DNA of 8,491 bases from a bacterium (GTDB lineage: Bacteria > SZUA-182): the NCBI GenBank assembly GCA_003230635.1, contig QIFF01000286.1:1-8491 (forward strand), in the 5' to 3' direction. This document shows, one piece after another, positions 1 to 4,300 of this stretch. The notes below the pieces were generated by a model. It saw only the letters and a list, made by a program, of their open reading frames with translations, did not search any database and had not been told where the DNA came from. Made by a program: the position numbers and the translations under genes. Position 1 is the first letter of the stretch, and every line of letters starts with the position of its first letter.

Positions 1-181
1 CAACCGCCCGCTCCTGCACCCGCTGGATGAACTGCTTGACCACCCGAAAGTTGACGTCAGCTTCCAGAAGCGCCAGTTTGACCTCTCGCAGGCCGTCTTT
101 TATATTCTCCTCACTTAAGCGGCCCTGACCGCGTAATTTCTTAAAAACAGCCTGCAGACGATCACTCAACTGGTCAAACAA
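1..181 (-). CDS. ffh: Signal recognition particle protein Ffh (SRP54), N-terminal part only
   Basis: Reading the minus strand from 181 gives MFDQLSDRLQAVFKKL and continues in frame for 60 codons to the left edge, ending ...QRVQERAV. This is the helical N domain of Ffh, with the typical LREVKLALLEADVNF segment. The GTPase (G) and RNA-binding (M) domains lie outside the window. Ffh binds 4.5S RNA and signal sequences of nascent membrane proteins and docks with FtsY. I chose the TTG start at 181 because a strong GGGAGGG ribosome site lies at 188-194, 6 nt upstream, and because Ffh proteins normally begin MF(D/E)xLSDRLQ. The gene has its own consensus promoter. No ylxM-like gene, which often precedes ffh in Firmicutes, is present upstream; the next gene is divergent yjbQ. 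Identity is secure; the gene is cut by the window edge. Confidence 0.93.
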   Translation of the reverse strand, partial: MFDQLSDRLQAVFKKLRGQGRLSEENIKDGLREVKLALLEADVNFRVVKQFIQRVQERAV

Positions 182-221
182 AAAACACCCTCCCCGGCAC
201 ACCTATATGTAGAAACCCCCT

Positions 222-250
222 ATTATAAGTAAAGGAAGGTGTCATGTCAA
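222..250 (-). promoter_or_regulatory. Consensus sigma-A promoter of ffh
   Basis: On the minus strand the -35 hexamer is TTGACA (250-245), the spacer is exactly 17 nt and the -10 hexamer is TATAAT (227-222). Both hexamers match the consensus at every base. The start of transcription would fall near 215, giving a leader of about 34 nt that contains the ffh ribosome site. It implies strong, constitutive expression, as expected for a core secretion factor. Confidence 0.85.
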
Positions 251-280
251 GCAAATTATATGCAACTTGGTGATTTTAAA

Positions 281-295
281 TGGTGTCCGATACCA
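281..295. promoter_or_regulatory. Possible 15-bp operator palindrome between divergent promoters
   Basis: TGGTGTC-C-GATACCA is an inverted repeat with one mismatched position. It lies between the -35 of ffh (245-250) and the -35 of yjbQ (324-329), where a regulator of either gene could bind. No regulator gene is visible and one such palindrome can arise by chance, so this is a weak call. Confidence 0.2.
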
Positions 296-323
296 ATGAG
301 TTCTAGGCCTTGTTCCGCAAATC

Positions 324-352
324 TTGACTTTGGAAGCCTTCTCTGATACAGT
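324..352 (+). promoter_or_regulatory. Probable promoter of yjbQ (extended -10)
   Basis: The -35 TTGACT (324-329) is followed by a 17-nt spacer and the -10 TACAGT (347-352). The -10 is preceded by TGA (344-346), the extended -10 signature. Transcription would start near 359, about 10 nt before the first hairpin of the leader, so the whole hairpin array would be part of the yjbQ mRNA. The -10 matches consensus at four of six bases. Confidence 0.55.
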
Positions 353-369
353 GCCAGTGATAGTTTGGT

Positions 370-446
370 CTTTCGGCTTGTCCTCAAGCCGAAAGTGCTA
401 AGGGTTATGGAACCCGTGGAGGATTTCGGCTTCAGAGAAGCCGAAA
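370..446 (+). ncRNA. Three-hairpin leader element, copy 1 (upstream of yjbQ)
   Basis: Three hairpins stand in a row. Hairpin A pairs CTTTCGGCTTG (370-380) with CAAGCCGAAAG (385-395), 11 bp with loop TCCT. A middle hairpin pairs GGGTT (402-406) with AACCC (411-415), loop ATGG. Hairpin B pairs TTTCGGCTTC (424-433) with GAAGCCGAAA (437-446), loop AGA. A and B share the TTTCGG/CCGAAA base and differ towards the loop with pairing kept. The 5' arm of A can also pair with the 3' arm of B, and the 3' arm of A with the 5' arm of B (9 bp each), so a second, long-range fold is possible. A similar array stands at 1716-1824. Function is unknown; it could be a regulatory leader or a mobile palindromic repeat. 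Confidence 0.6.
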
Positions 447-459
447 CATCAAAATTATG
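416..459 (+). promoter_or_regulatory. Split ribosome binding site of yjbQ, bridged by hairpin B
   Basis: There is no Shine-Dalgarno sequence in the 10 nt before the ATG at 457. The nearest good one is GGAGGA at 418-423, which ends 33 nt upstream. The intervening 33 nt consist of hairpin B (424-446, 23 nt) plus 10 nt. If the hairpin folds, the effective spacing becomes about 10 nt, a workable distance. Hairpin-bridged initiation of this sort is known in phage T4 genes such as gene 38; its use here is inference. Confidence 0.45.
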
Positions 460-876
460 CCAGTCGTAACCGCCAGTTTCCAAATCAGCACCCGGGGAAA
501 CATTGATATCTTAGACCTCACCCCCCAGGTAGCCCAGCAGGTGCAAAGCAGCTCCTTGAGGGATGGGCTGGTAAATATTTCCGTGCCCGGCTCCACCGCC
601 GCCTTGACCACGATTGAATATGAGAGCGGGGTAGTGGAGGATCTGCGCCAGGCAATTTCTCGTCTTGCGCCAAAAAACATTCCTTATAAACATGACGCCC
701 GCTGGGGAGACGGCAATGGTCACGCCCATGTGCGGGCCGCCCTGATTGGCGCTTCTGTCACTATCCCCTTTCAGGACAAACGCCTGTTGCTGGGCACCTG
801 GCAGCAGATTGTGCTGATAGATTTTGATAATAGACCGCGCCAGCGCCAGATACATTTGCAACTGTTAGGGGAGTGA
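457..876 (+). CDS. yjbQ: YjbQ / UPF0047 family protein (secondary thiamine-phosphate synthase-like)
   Basis: The 139-residue protein matches the whole length of the UPF0047/YjbQ family. Visible family landmarks are E54 in the TTIEYESG stretch, the HDARWGDGNGHAHVRAAL block (79-96) with H79, H89 and H91, IPFQDKRLLLGTWQQIVLID (103-122) and the C-terminal Arg-rich RPRQRQIHLQ. Family members are small trimeric beta-rich proteins; E. coli YjbQ can substitute weakly for thiamine-phosphate synthase, but the physiological role is not settled. No thiamine genes are near. The ATG at 457 is the only reasonable start, since the frame upstream runs through the hairpin array to a stop at 361 without another start. 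The gene is monocistronic by appearance and GC-richer than the membrane-protein gene that follows. Confidence 0.88.
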   Translation: MPVVTASFQISTRGNIDILDLTPQVAQQVQSSSLRDGLVNISVPGSTAALTTIEYESGVVEDLRQAISRLAPKNIPYKHDARWGDGNGHAHVRAALIGASVTIPFQDKRLLLGTWQQIVLIDFDNRPRQRQIHLQLLGE

Positions 877-893
877 TTGCAGAGATATGTTGT

Positions 894-909
894 AAACAAT
901 TAATTGTTT
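894..909. repeat. Perfect AT-rich 16-bp palindrome downstream of yjbQ
   Basis: AAACAATTAATTGTTT is a perfect inverted repeat lying 18 nt after the yjbQ stop, in the 82-nt gap before the membrane-protein gene, and is followed by GTTAATATTT. It could act as a weak terminator or a protein-binding site, but the stem is too AT-rich to call it a standard intrinsic terminator. Confidence 0.3.
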
Positions 910-958
910 TGTTAATATTTAACTTGAAAAGTAGTTTTTTGATTTCCGTGCCAATAAA

Positions 959-1573
959 ATGGAAAACATCTCAAAAGATTTCGTCTCAATTTTGCAATAT
1001 TTATTGCCGGGTTTTTTAGCTGCATGGGTATTTTATGGCTTTACTTCATTTCCAAAGCCTTCGCAGTTTGAACGTGTAGTACAAGCACTAATTTTTACTC
1101 TCATTATACAGTTATTTGTTTTTATAGAGAAAAGCACAGCATTAAAGCTTAATAGCATAGTTTCGTTTGGGAATTGGTCAAACCGTTCTGAGCTTTTATG
1201 TTCAATTATTACAGCGTTTATTCTTGGAACAATATTCGCACACTTTTCCAACAATGATAAGTTTCATAAATTGGTACGGAATATTGGAGTGACGAGAGAA
1301 ACATCCTATCCTTCTGAATGGTTCGGAGCATTTATAAAGTCAAAAAACGTTACTTATGTTGTTTTGCATTTTGAAGACGAAAGACGTCTATATGGTTGGC
1401 CCATTGAATGGCCATCTGAGCCAGATAAAGGGCATTTTGTTTTAGAGGATGCCTCTTGGCTAGATGAAGATAAAGAAATACCCTTAAAGGGTGTCAACTC
1501 AATAATGGTAAACGTCAAAGATGTAAAGTGGGTTGAATTTATGGACAAAACATGGGAGGGAAAAAATGGGTAA
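959..1573 (+). CDS. Three-helix membrane protein, probable DUF6338 family
   Basis: The 204-residue protein has three hydrophobic segments at about 9-30 (ILQYLLPGFLAAWVFYGF), 40-57 and 78-96, then a soluble C-terminal domain of about 100 residues with YVVLHFEDERRLYGWPIEWP (133-152) and VLEDASWL. This layout, with the N-terminal LPGFLAAWVFYG helix and the KPSQFERVVQALIFT motif, resembles what I know of DUF6338, a membrane family of unknown function; the assignment is from memory of the pattern. The gene is much more AT-rich than its neighbours and has no clear ribosome site or convincing promoter, which suggests recent acquisition. Its last 8 bases overlap the start of the polyproline microprotein, so the two are probably cotranslated. 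A defence or envelope role is possible but unsupported by the sequence. Confidence 0.72.
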   Translation: MENISKDFVSILQYLLPGFLAAWVFYGFTSFPKPSQFERVVQALIFTLIIQLFVFIEKSTALKLNSIVSFGNWSNRSELLCSIITAFILGTIFAHFSNNDKFHKLVRNIGVTRETSYPSEWFGAFIKSKNVTYVVLHFEDERRLYGWPIEWPSEPDKGHFVLEDASWLDEDKEIPLKGVNSIMVNVKDVKWVEFMDKTWEGKNG

Positions 1574-1700
1574 AAAAGATTCAAACCCGCCTCCACCGAG
1601 GCCATCAACTTATGGAGTGACTGGGGGAAGAAATGTTAATCCACCACCACCATCTAATCTAAAACCACCACCACCACCGCCGCCGCCTAAGAAAGAATAG
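1566..1700 (+). CDS. 44-residue polyproline microprotein overlapping the membrane-protein gene
   Basis: An ATG at 1566 opens a 45-codon frame ending in TAG at 1698-1700. The product starts MGKKDSNPPPPRPSTYG, carries PPPP at 25-28 region and ends with eight prolines followed by KKE. A very good ribosome site, GGGAGGG (1554-1560), lies 5 nt upstream inside the preceding gene, and the 8-nt overlap with that gene's end suggests translational coupling. About 40 percent of residues are proline, with positive ends, so the peptide should be extended and disordered; it may bind SH3-like or other polyproline-recognising surfaces, perhaps its membrane partner. Eight consecutive prolines would need elongation factor P for efficient translation. 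No homologous family is recognised. The ribosome site, overlap and clean stop argue that it is a real gene. Confidence 0.6.
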   Translation: MGKKDSNPPPPRPSTYGVTGGRNVNPPPPSNLKPPPPPPPPKKE

Positions 1701-1715
1701 ACGATATGGGTTGAT

Positions 1716-1824
1716 GTTTCGGTGTGTCTCACGCCGAAACTCTAAAGGGGAACAATTGTAAAACAATATACTTTGGGAGGGTAACGAGCCCCTTTTTGCT
1801 TTCGGCCTGGGGACAGGCCGAAAG
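1716..1824 (+). ncRNA. Three-hairpin element, copy 2 (upstream of the antitoxin gene)
   Basis: Hairpin A pairs GTTTCGGTGTG (1716-1726) with CACGCCGAAAC (1730-1740), loop TCT, with one T-G wobble. A middle stem pairs AAAGGGG (1744-1750) with CCCCTTT (1789-1795) around a 38-nt interior that includes ATTGT-AAA-ACAAT (1755-1767); the CCCCTTTTT end looks terminator-like. Hairpin B pairs CTTTCGGCCTG (1799-1809) with CAGGCCGAAAG (1814-1824), loop GGGA. The order, the TTTCGG/CCGAAA bases, a CTAA(A)GGG step after hairpin A, and ATCAA just after hairpin B are shared with the element at 370-446, while inner stem pairs differ in a compensated way. It may act as terminator for the upstream gene pair, leader of the antitoxin gene, or mobile repeat. 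Confidence 0.55.
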
Positions 1825-1857
1825 ATCAATCAGAAATTCCCCAGGAGGTATATGCCA

Positions 1858-2118
1858 ATGAAAACCTTGTCGCTCTCGGAAGCTAAGATGAAGTTGAGCA
1901 GACTTATTGATATGCTAAACACTACTGATGAAGAAGTCGTAATCACCAAGAACGGCCGCCCCGCAGCGGTGCTGGTAAGCCCGGATGAATTTGATAGCTG
2001 GCGGGAAACTATTGCTGTTCGTTCTGATTCAGCGCTGATGAGCGAAATCAAAGCAGGGCTGGCGGCGCTAAAAAATAAGAAAGCAAAGCTGTACACACTG
2101 GAAGAGTTGTTCAAGTAG
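1858..2118 (+). CDS. Orphan Phd/YefM-family antitoxin
   Basis: The product (86 residues) begins MKTLSLSEAKMKLSRLID and has the Phd/YefM signature: N-terminal DNA-binding fold, then EEVVITKNGRPAAVLVSPDEFDSW, and a C-terminal tail ending LYTLEELFK, the part that in this family wraps around a RelE/Doc-type toxin. Antitoxins of this type also repress their own operon by binding palindromes. An ATG at 1852 is also in frame, but AGGAGG (1843-1848) sits only 3 nt from it and 9 nt from the ATG at 1858, so the second is preferred. No toxin gene follows: 33 nt after the stop an unrelated kinase gene begins, and none precedes. It is either a solitary antitoxin, a remnant, or it acts with a distant toxin. 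Confidence 0.85.
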   Translation: MKTLSLSEAKMKLSRLIDMLNTTDEEVVITKNGRPAAVLVSPDEFDSWRETIAVRSDSALMSEIKAGLAALKNKKAKLYTLEELFK

Positions 2119-2136
2119 CCTACTACATTTACAATT

Positions 2137-2154
2137 AGGGAGTGAGCCTTCCTG
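2137..2154 (+). promoter_or_regulatory. Ribosome site and apparent CTG start of the kinase gene
   Basis: AGGGAG at 2137-2142 is the only good Shine-Dalgarno site near the kinase start. Nine bases after it, at 2152, is CTG in the kinase frame, giving (M)DIDYLKQQTQAILLQLGF. An in-frame TGA at 2143-2145 blocks any earlier start, and the next possible start, TTG at 2200, has no ribosome site. A CTG start is rare but fits best. Confidence 0.5.
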
Positions 2155-3186
2155 GATATTGATTACCTCAAGCAACAGACCCAAGCCATTCTTCTTCAGT
2201 TGGGTTTCGTTCCTCAACCCAACCTACCAGACCTGCAAGTCCGACCCCTGGCCGGTGATGCTTCCAGCCGCCGCTATTACCGTCTTATAGCGCAAAACAT
2301 AAAGAAAACCCTTATCTTGATGGAGTTGGGGCCAAACGCTCAAGAGCAGGGGCAGTTGTTTTGTGAACAGCAGGGGTTGTTTGCCCGGGCAGGCTTGCCC
2401 GTGCCCCAAATTTATCATTATGAAAAAGAGCGGGGGTTGGTCTTTCTGGAAGACTGCGGCGATGTTATGCTGCAAGAGCTGGTTGAGCGGCAGGGAGTCA
2501 CCGCCTGTTATAATTATTACCGCCGGGCAATTGACTGGCTGCTGCAACTCCAGGCGGCTACCTTTAGTATAAAGGGAAATTACCCGGCCTTTGGCTGGGT
2601 ATTTGATGTCCCCAAGTTTACTTACGAATTAGAGTTCTTTCTAACCCATATGTTGGAAGGTTTACGAGAACAAACAATCCCTTCCAGCCAGCGCCGGCAA
2701 TTCAGCCAGTGTTTTCATCAATTGTCAGAACTTCTAGCCCAAGAGCCGCGCTACCTCACCCACCGCGATTATCACAGCCGCAACTTGATGGTGGTAGGAG
2801 AGGATCTCAAAATCCTGGATTTTCAGGATGCCCGCCTGGGGTTGTGCCAGTACGATTTGGCTTCCCTGCTGCGCGATTCGTATGTGAGTTTGCCTGAAAG
2901 TATGATTGCCGAGCTGTTAACCTATTATCTGGCCCGGCGTAAGCGCTGGAAACTGCCGGCCCTGGGAAAAAAGCATTTCCAGCGCATTTTTGTTTTAACC
3001 TGCATCCAGCGCAACTTGAAGGCCCTGGGCACCTTTGCCTATCAAGCTGCCGAGTGCCAAAATCCAAGCTACCTCCCCTACATCCCTCCCACCCTGAAGC
3101 ACCTACGCCTGAACCTCAGCCGCTGTCCCGAGTCGGCGGATTTAAGGCGCTTGCTGGGGCGGTACCTGCCGGAGTTGAAGGCATGA
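2152..3186 (+). CDS. AmgK-like sugar kinase (APH-fold phosphotransferase)
   Basis: From the CTG at 2152 the product is 344 residues (328 if TTG at 2200 is used). It has the aminoglycoside-phosphotransferase fold of COG3178: GDASSRRYYRL (35-45) as the glycine-rich nucleotide loop region, EL/ED segments in the N lobe, the catalytic loop HRDYHSRN (204-211) with Asp206, and the metal-binding DFQDARLG (223-230). In Pseudomonas the homologous AmgK phosphorylates MurNAc and GlcNAc at C1 in peptidoglycan recycling, upstream of MurU. The stop codon overlaps the ATG of the nucleotidyltransferase (ATGA, 3183-3186), so the two are coupled, matching the AmgK-MurU pairing. The substrate in this organism is not proven; an aminoglycoside-resistance role is unlikely given the partner. 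The gene follows the antitoxin by 33 nt, probably by chance of insertion. Confidence 0.82.
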   Translation: MDIDYLKQQTQAILLQLGFVPQPNLPDLQVRPLAGDASSRRYYRLIAQNIKKTLILMELGPNAQEQGQLFCEQQGLFARAGLPVPQIYHYEKERGLVFLEDCGDVMLQELVERQGVTACYNYYRRAIDWLLQLQAATFSIKGNYPAFGWVFDVPKFTYELEFFLTHMLEGLREQTIPSSQRRQFSQCFHQLSELLAQEPRYLTHRDYHSRNLMVVGEDLKILDFQDARLGLCQYDLASLLRDSYVSLPESMIAELLTYYLARRKRWKLPALGKKHFQRIFVLTCIQRNLKALGTFAYQAAECQNPSYLPYIPPTLKHLRLNLSRCPESADLRRLLGRYLPELKA

Positions 3187-4181
3187 AAGCCATGATCCTG
3201 GCTGCCGGTCTGGGCAGCCGCTTTTTACCCCTGACTAATGAGTTGCCCAAGCCGCTTTTGCCCCTCCTCAATATCCCCATGATTTACCACACCCTTAACT
3301 GGCTGAAGGCCAATGGAATCAGCCAGGTGGTAATCAATCTCCATCACTTGGGGGAGTTGATTTATCAGGCGGTGGGGGATGGAAAACGCTGGGGCCTGGA
3401 GATTGACTATTCCTGGGAAGAGGAGTTATTGGGCACCGGCGGTGGATTGAAGAAGGCGGCTGATTTTTTTGCAGGTGAGAGCTTTCTTTTGGTCAACAGT
3501 GATGTTTTTTTGAGCGCCGATTTAGCGCCGGCCCTGGCCTTTCACCGGCGGAAGAAGGCAGTGGCTACCATGCTGCTTGCCCGGGCTGATACCCGGCACT
3601 ATGGGGCGATTGGGCTGGATCAAGAGGGACGGATTTGCCAGGTACCCTGGGGAGGTAAGGGAAACCAGGCTTCCCGGGAAGGGGTCTTCAGCGGGGTGCA
3701 TATCCTGGAGCCGCAGGTCTTGCACTACCTGCCGCTCGGGGTTAGCTGTATTAACCGGGACGGCTATCAGGCCATGCTGGAGGATAGTCAAAGGGTTTAT
3801 GGCTATTTTTGGCCAAAGGATAGCTGGTATGATCTGGGAGAGCCGGGGACTTACCTGGCTGCACATCGGCAGATGCTGGACAGTAAGTTGCCCCCGGACT
3901 TTTTTCAGCTTCAGGAGGGTATTTGGCAGGCGCAGCCCGGGGAGCTTCCCCCGGGGGTGGAGCTTGTTCCCCCGCTGCTGATTGGCAGTGATTGCCGGTT
4001 GTCTGCCGGCAGCCGCATTGGGCCTTATGCAGTCCTGGGGGACAGGGTGCAGGTGCAGAAGGGGGCAACAATAGAACACAGCGTCTTGCTGGCGGATAGC
4101 CGGGTAGCGGCCAACCAGAATTTAAAGGGGGCGATTTGGGGAAAGCGGGAGGCGGTATCCCAAATCCACCGCCTGGCCTGA
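3183..4181 (+). CDS. NDP-sugar nucleotidyltransferase with C-terminal beta-helix (MurU/COG1208-like)
   Basis: The 332-residue product starts MKAMILAAGLGSRFLPLT with the GxGxR...PKP signature (G9-R13, K23) of sugar-1-phosphate nucleotidyltransferases. Further motifs are LLGTGGGLKKA (82-92), VNSD (104-107, metal-binding Asp107), FSGVHILEP (169-177) and WYDLGEPGTYLAAH (215-228). Residues 264-303 form hexapeptide-type turns (IGSDCRLSAGSRIGPYAVLG), a short left-handed beta helix absent from minimal MurU. It would use UTP or GTP to convert a sugar-1-phosphate to an NDP-sugar. The ATG at 3183 overlaps the kinase stop; a longer frame from 3054 lies entirely inside the kinase gene and is rejected. With the kinase it forms a salvage pair: free sugar to sugar-1-phosphate to NDP-sugar. 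MurNAc is the leading substrate by analogy; mannose or heptose derivatives are alternatives. Confidence 0.82.
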   Translation: MKAMILAAGLGSRFLPLTNELPKPLLPLLNIPMIYHTLNWLKANGISQVVINLHHLGELIYQAVGDGKRWGLEIDYSWEEELLGTGGGLKKAADFFAGESFLLVNSDVFLSADLAPALAFHRRKKAVATMLLARADTRHYGAIGLDQEGRICQVPWGGKGNQASREGVFSGVHILEPQVLHYLPLGVSCINRDGYQAMLEDSQRVYGYFWPKDSWYDLGEPGTYLAAHRQMLDSKLPPDFFQLQEGIWQAQPGELPPGVELVPPLLIGSDCRLSAGSRIGPYAVLGDRVQVQKGATIEHSVLLADSRVAANQNLKGAIWGKREAVSQIHRLA

Positions 4182-4202
4182 GAACAAAGGCTGTTCAGAG
4201 GC

Positions 4203-4231
4203 TTGTTATACTCATGCGAACCTGTTAATAT
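4203..4231 (+). promoter_or_regulatory. Candidate promoter of the ABC1 kinase gene
   Basis: In the 119-nt gap after the nucleotidyltransferase, TTGTTA (4203-4208) is followed by a 17-nt spacer and TAATAT (4226-4231), with TG at 4223-4224 making an extended -10. Each hexamer matches four of six consensus bases. Transcription would start near 4238. The gap and candidate promoter suggest the kinase gene is a separate unit, but no clear terminator precedes it. Confidence 0.35.
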
Positions 4232-4300
4232 TCCGAATACGGGTGGGGGAAAATGCTGAAAAACATCTAGGGGGTGCGGGAAGCCGCAGGAGGATGGAAA

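Noticed and set aside
1767..1772. TATACT as a -10 box for the antitoxin gene
   Set aside because: No acceptable -35 hexamer lies 16-18 nt upstream and there is no TG extension.
1744..1797. Middle stem of array copy 2 as a plain intrinsic terminator
   Set aside because: The CCCCTTTTT end resembles one, but the 7-bp stem encloses a 38-nt loop, which is poor for termination; kept only as a possible function of the array.
370..1824. Integron attC sites or CRISPR repeats as explanation for the hairpin arrays
   Set aside because: No GTTRRRY/RYYYAAC core sites flank the genes, there is no integrase, and there are no regularly spaced identical repeats with unique spacers.
3054..3182. 43-codon N-terminal extension of the nucleotidyltransferase
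   Set aside because: It lies wholly within the coding sequence of the kinase in another frame, while the ATG at 3183 starts the canonical MKAMILAAG motif in an ATGA overlap.
3522..4079. Long minus-strand frames opposite the nucleotidyltransferase and the kinases
   Set aside because: Their products have biased, low-complexity composition with no family resemblance, and they oppose genes with clear catalytic motifs, so they are antisense shadows.
4274..4300. GTG at 4274 as start of the ABC1 kinase
   Set aside because: No ribosome site precedes it and it would bury the AGGAGG at 4288-4293, which is ideally placed for the GTG at 4301.
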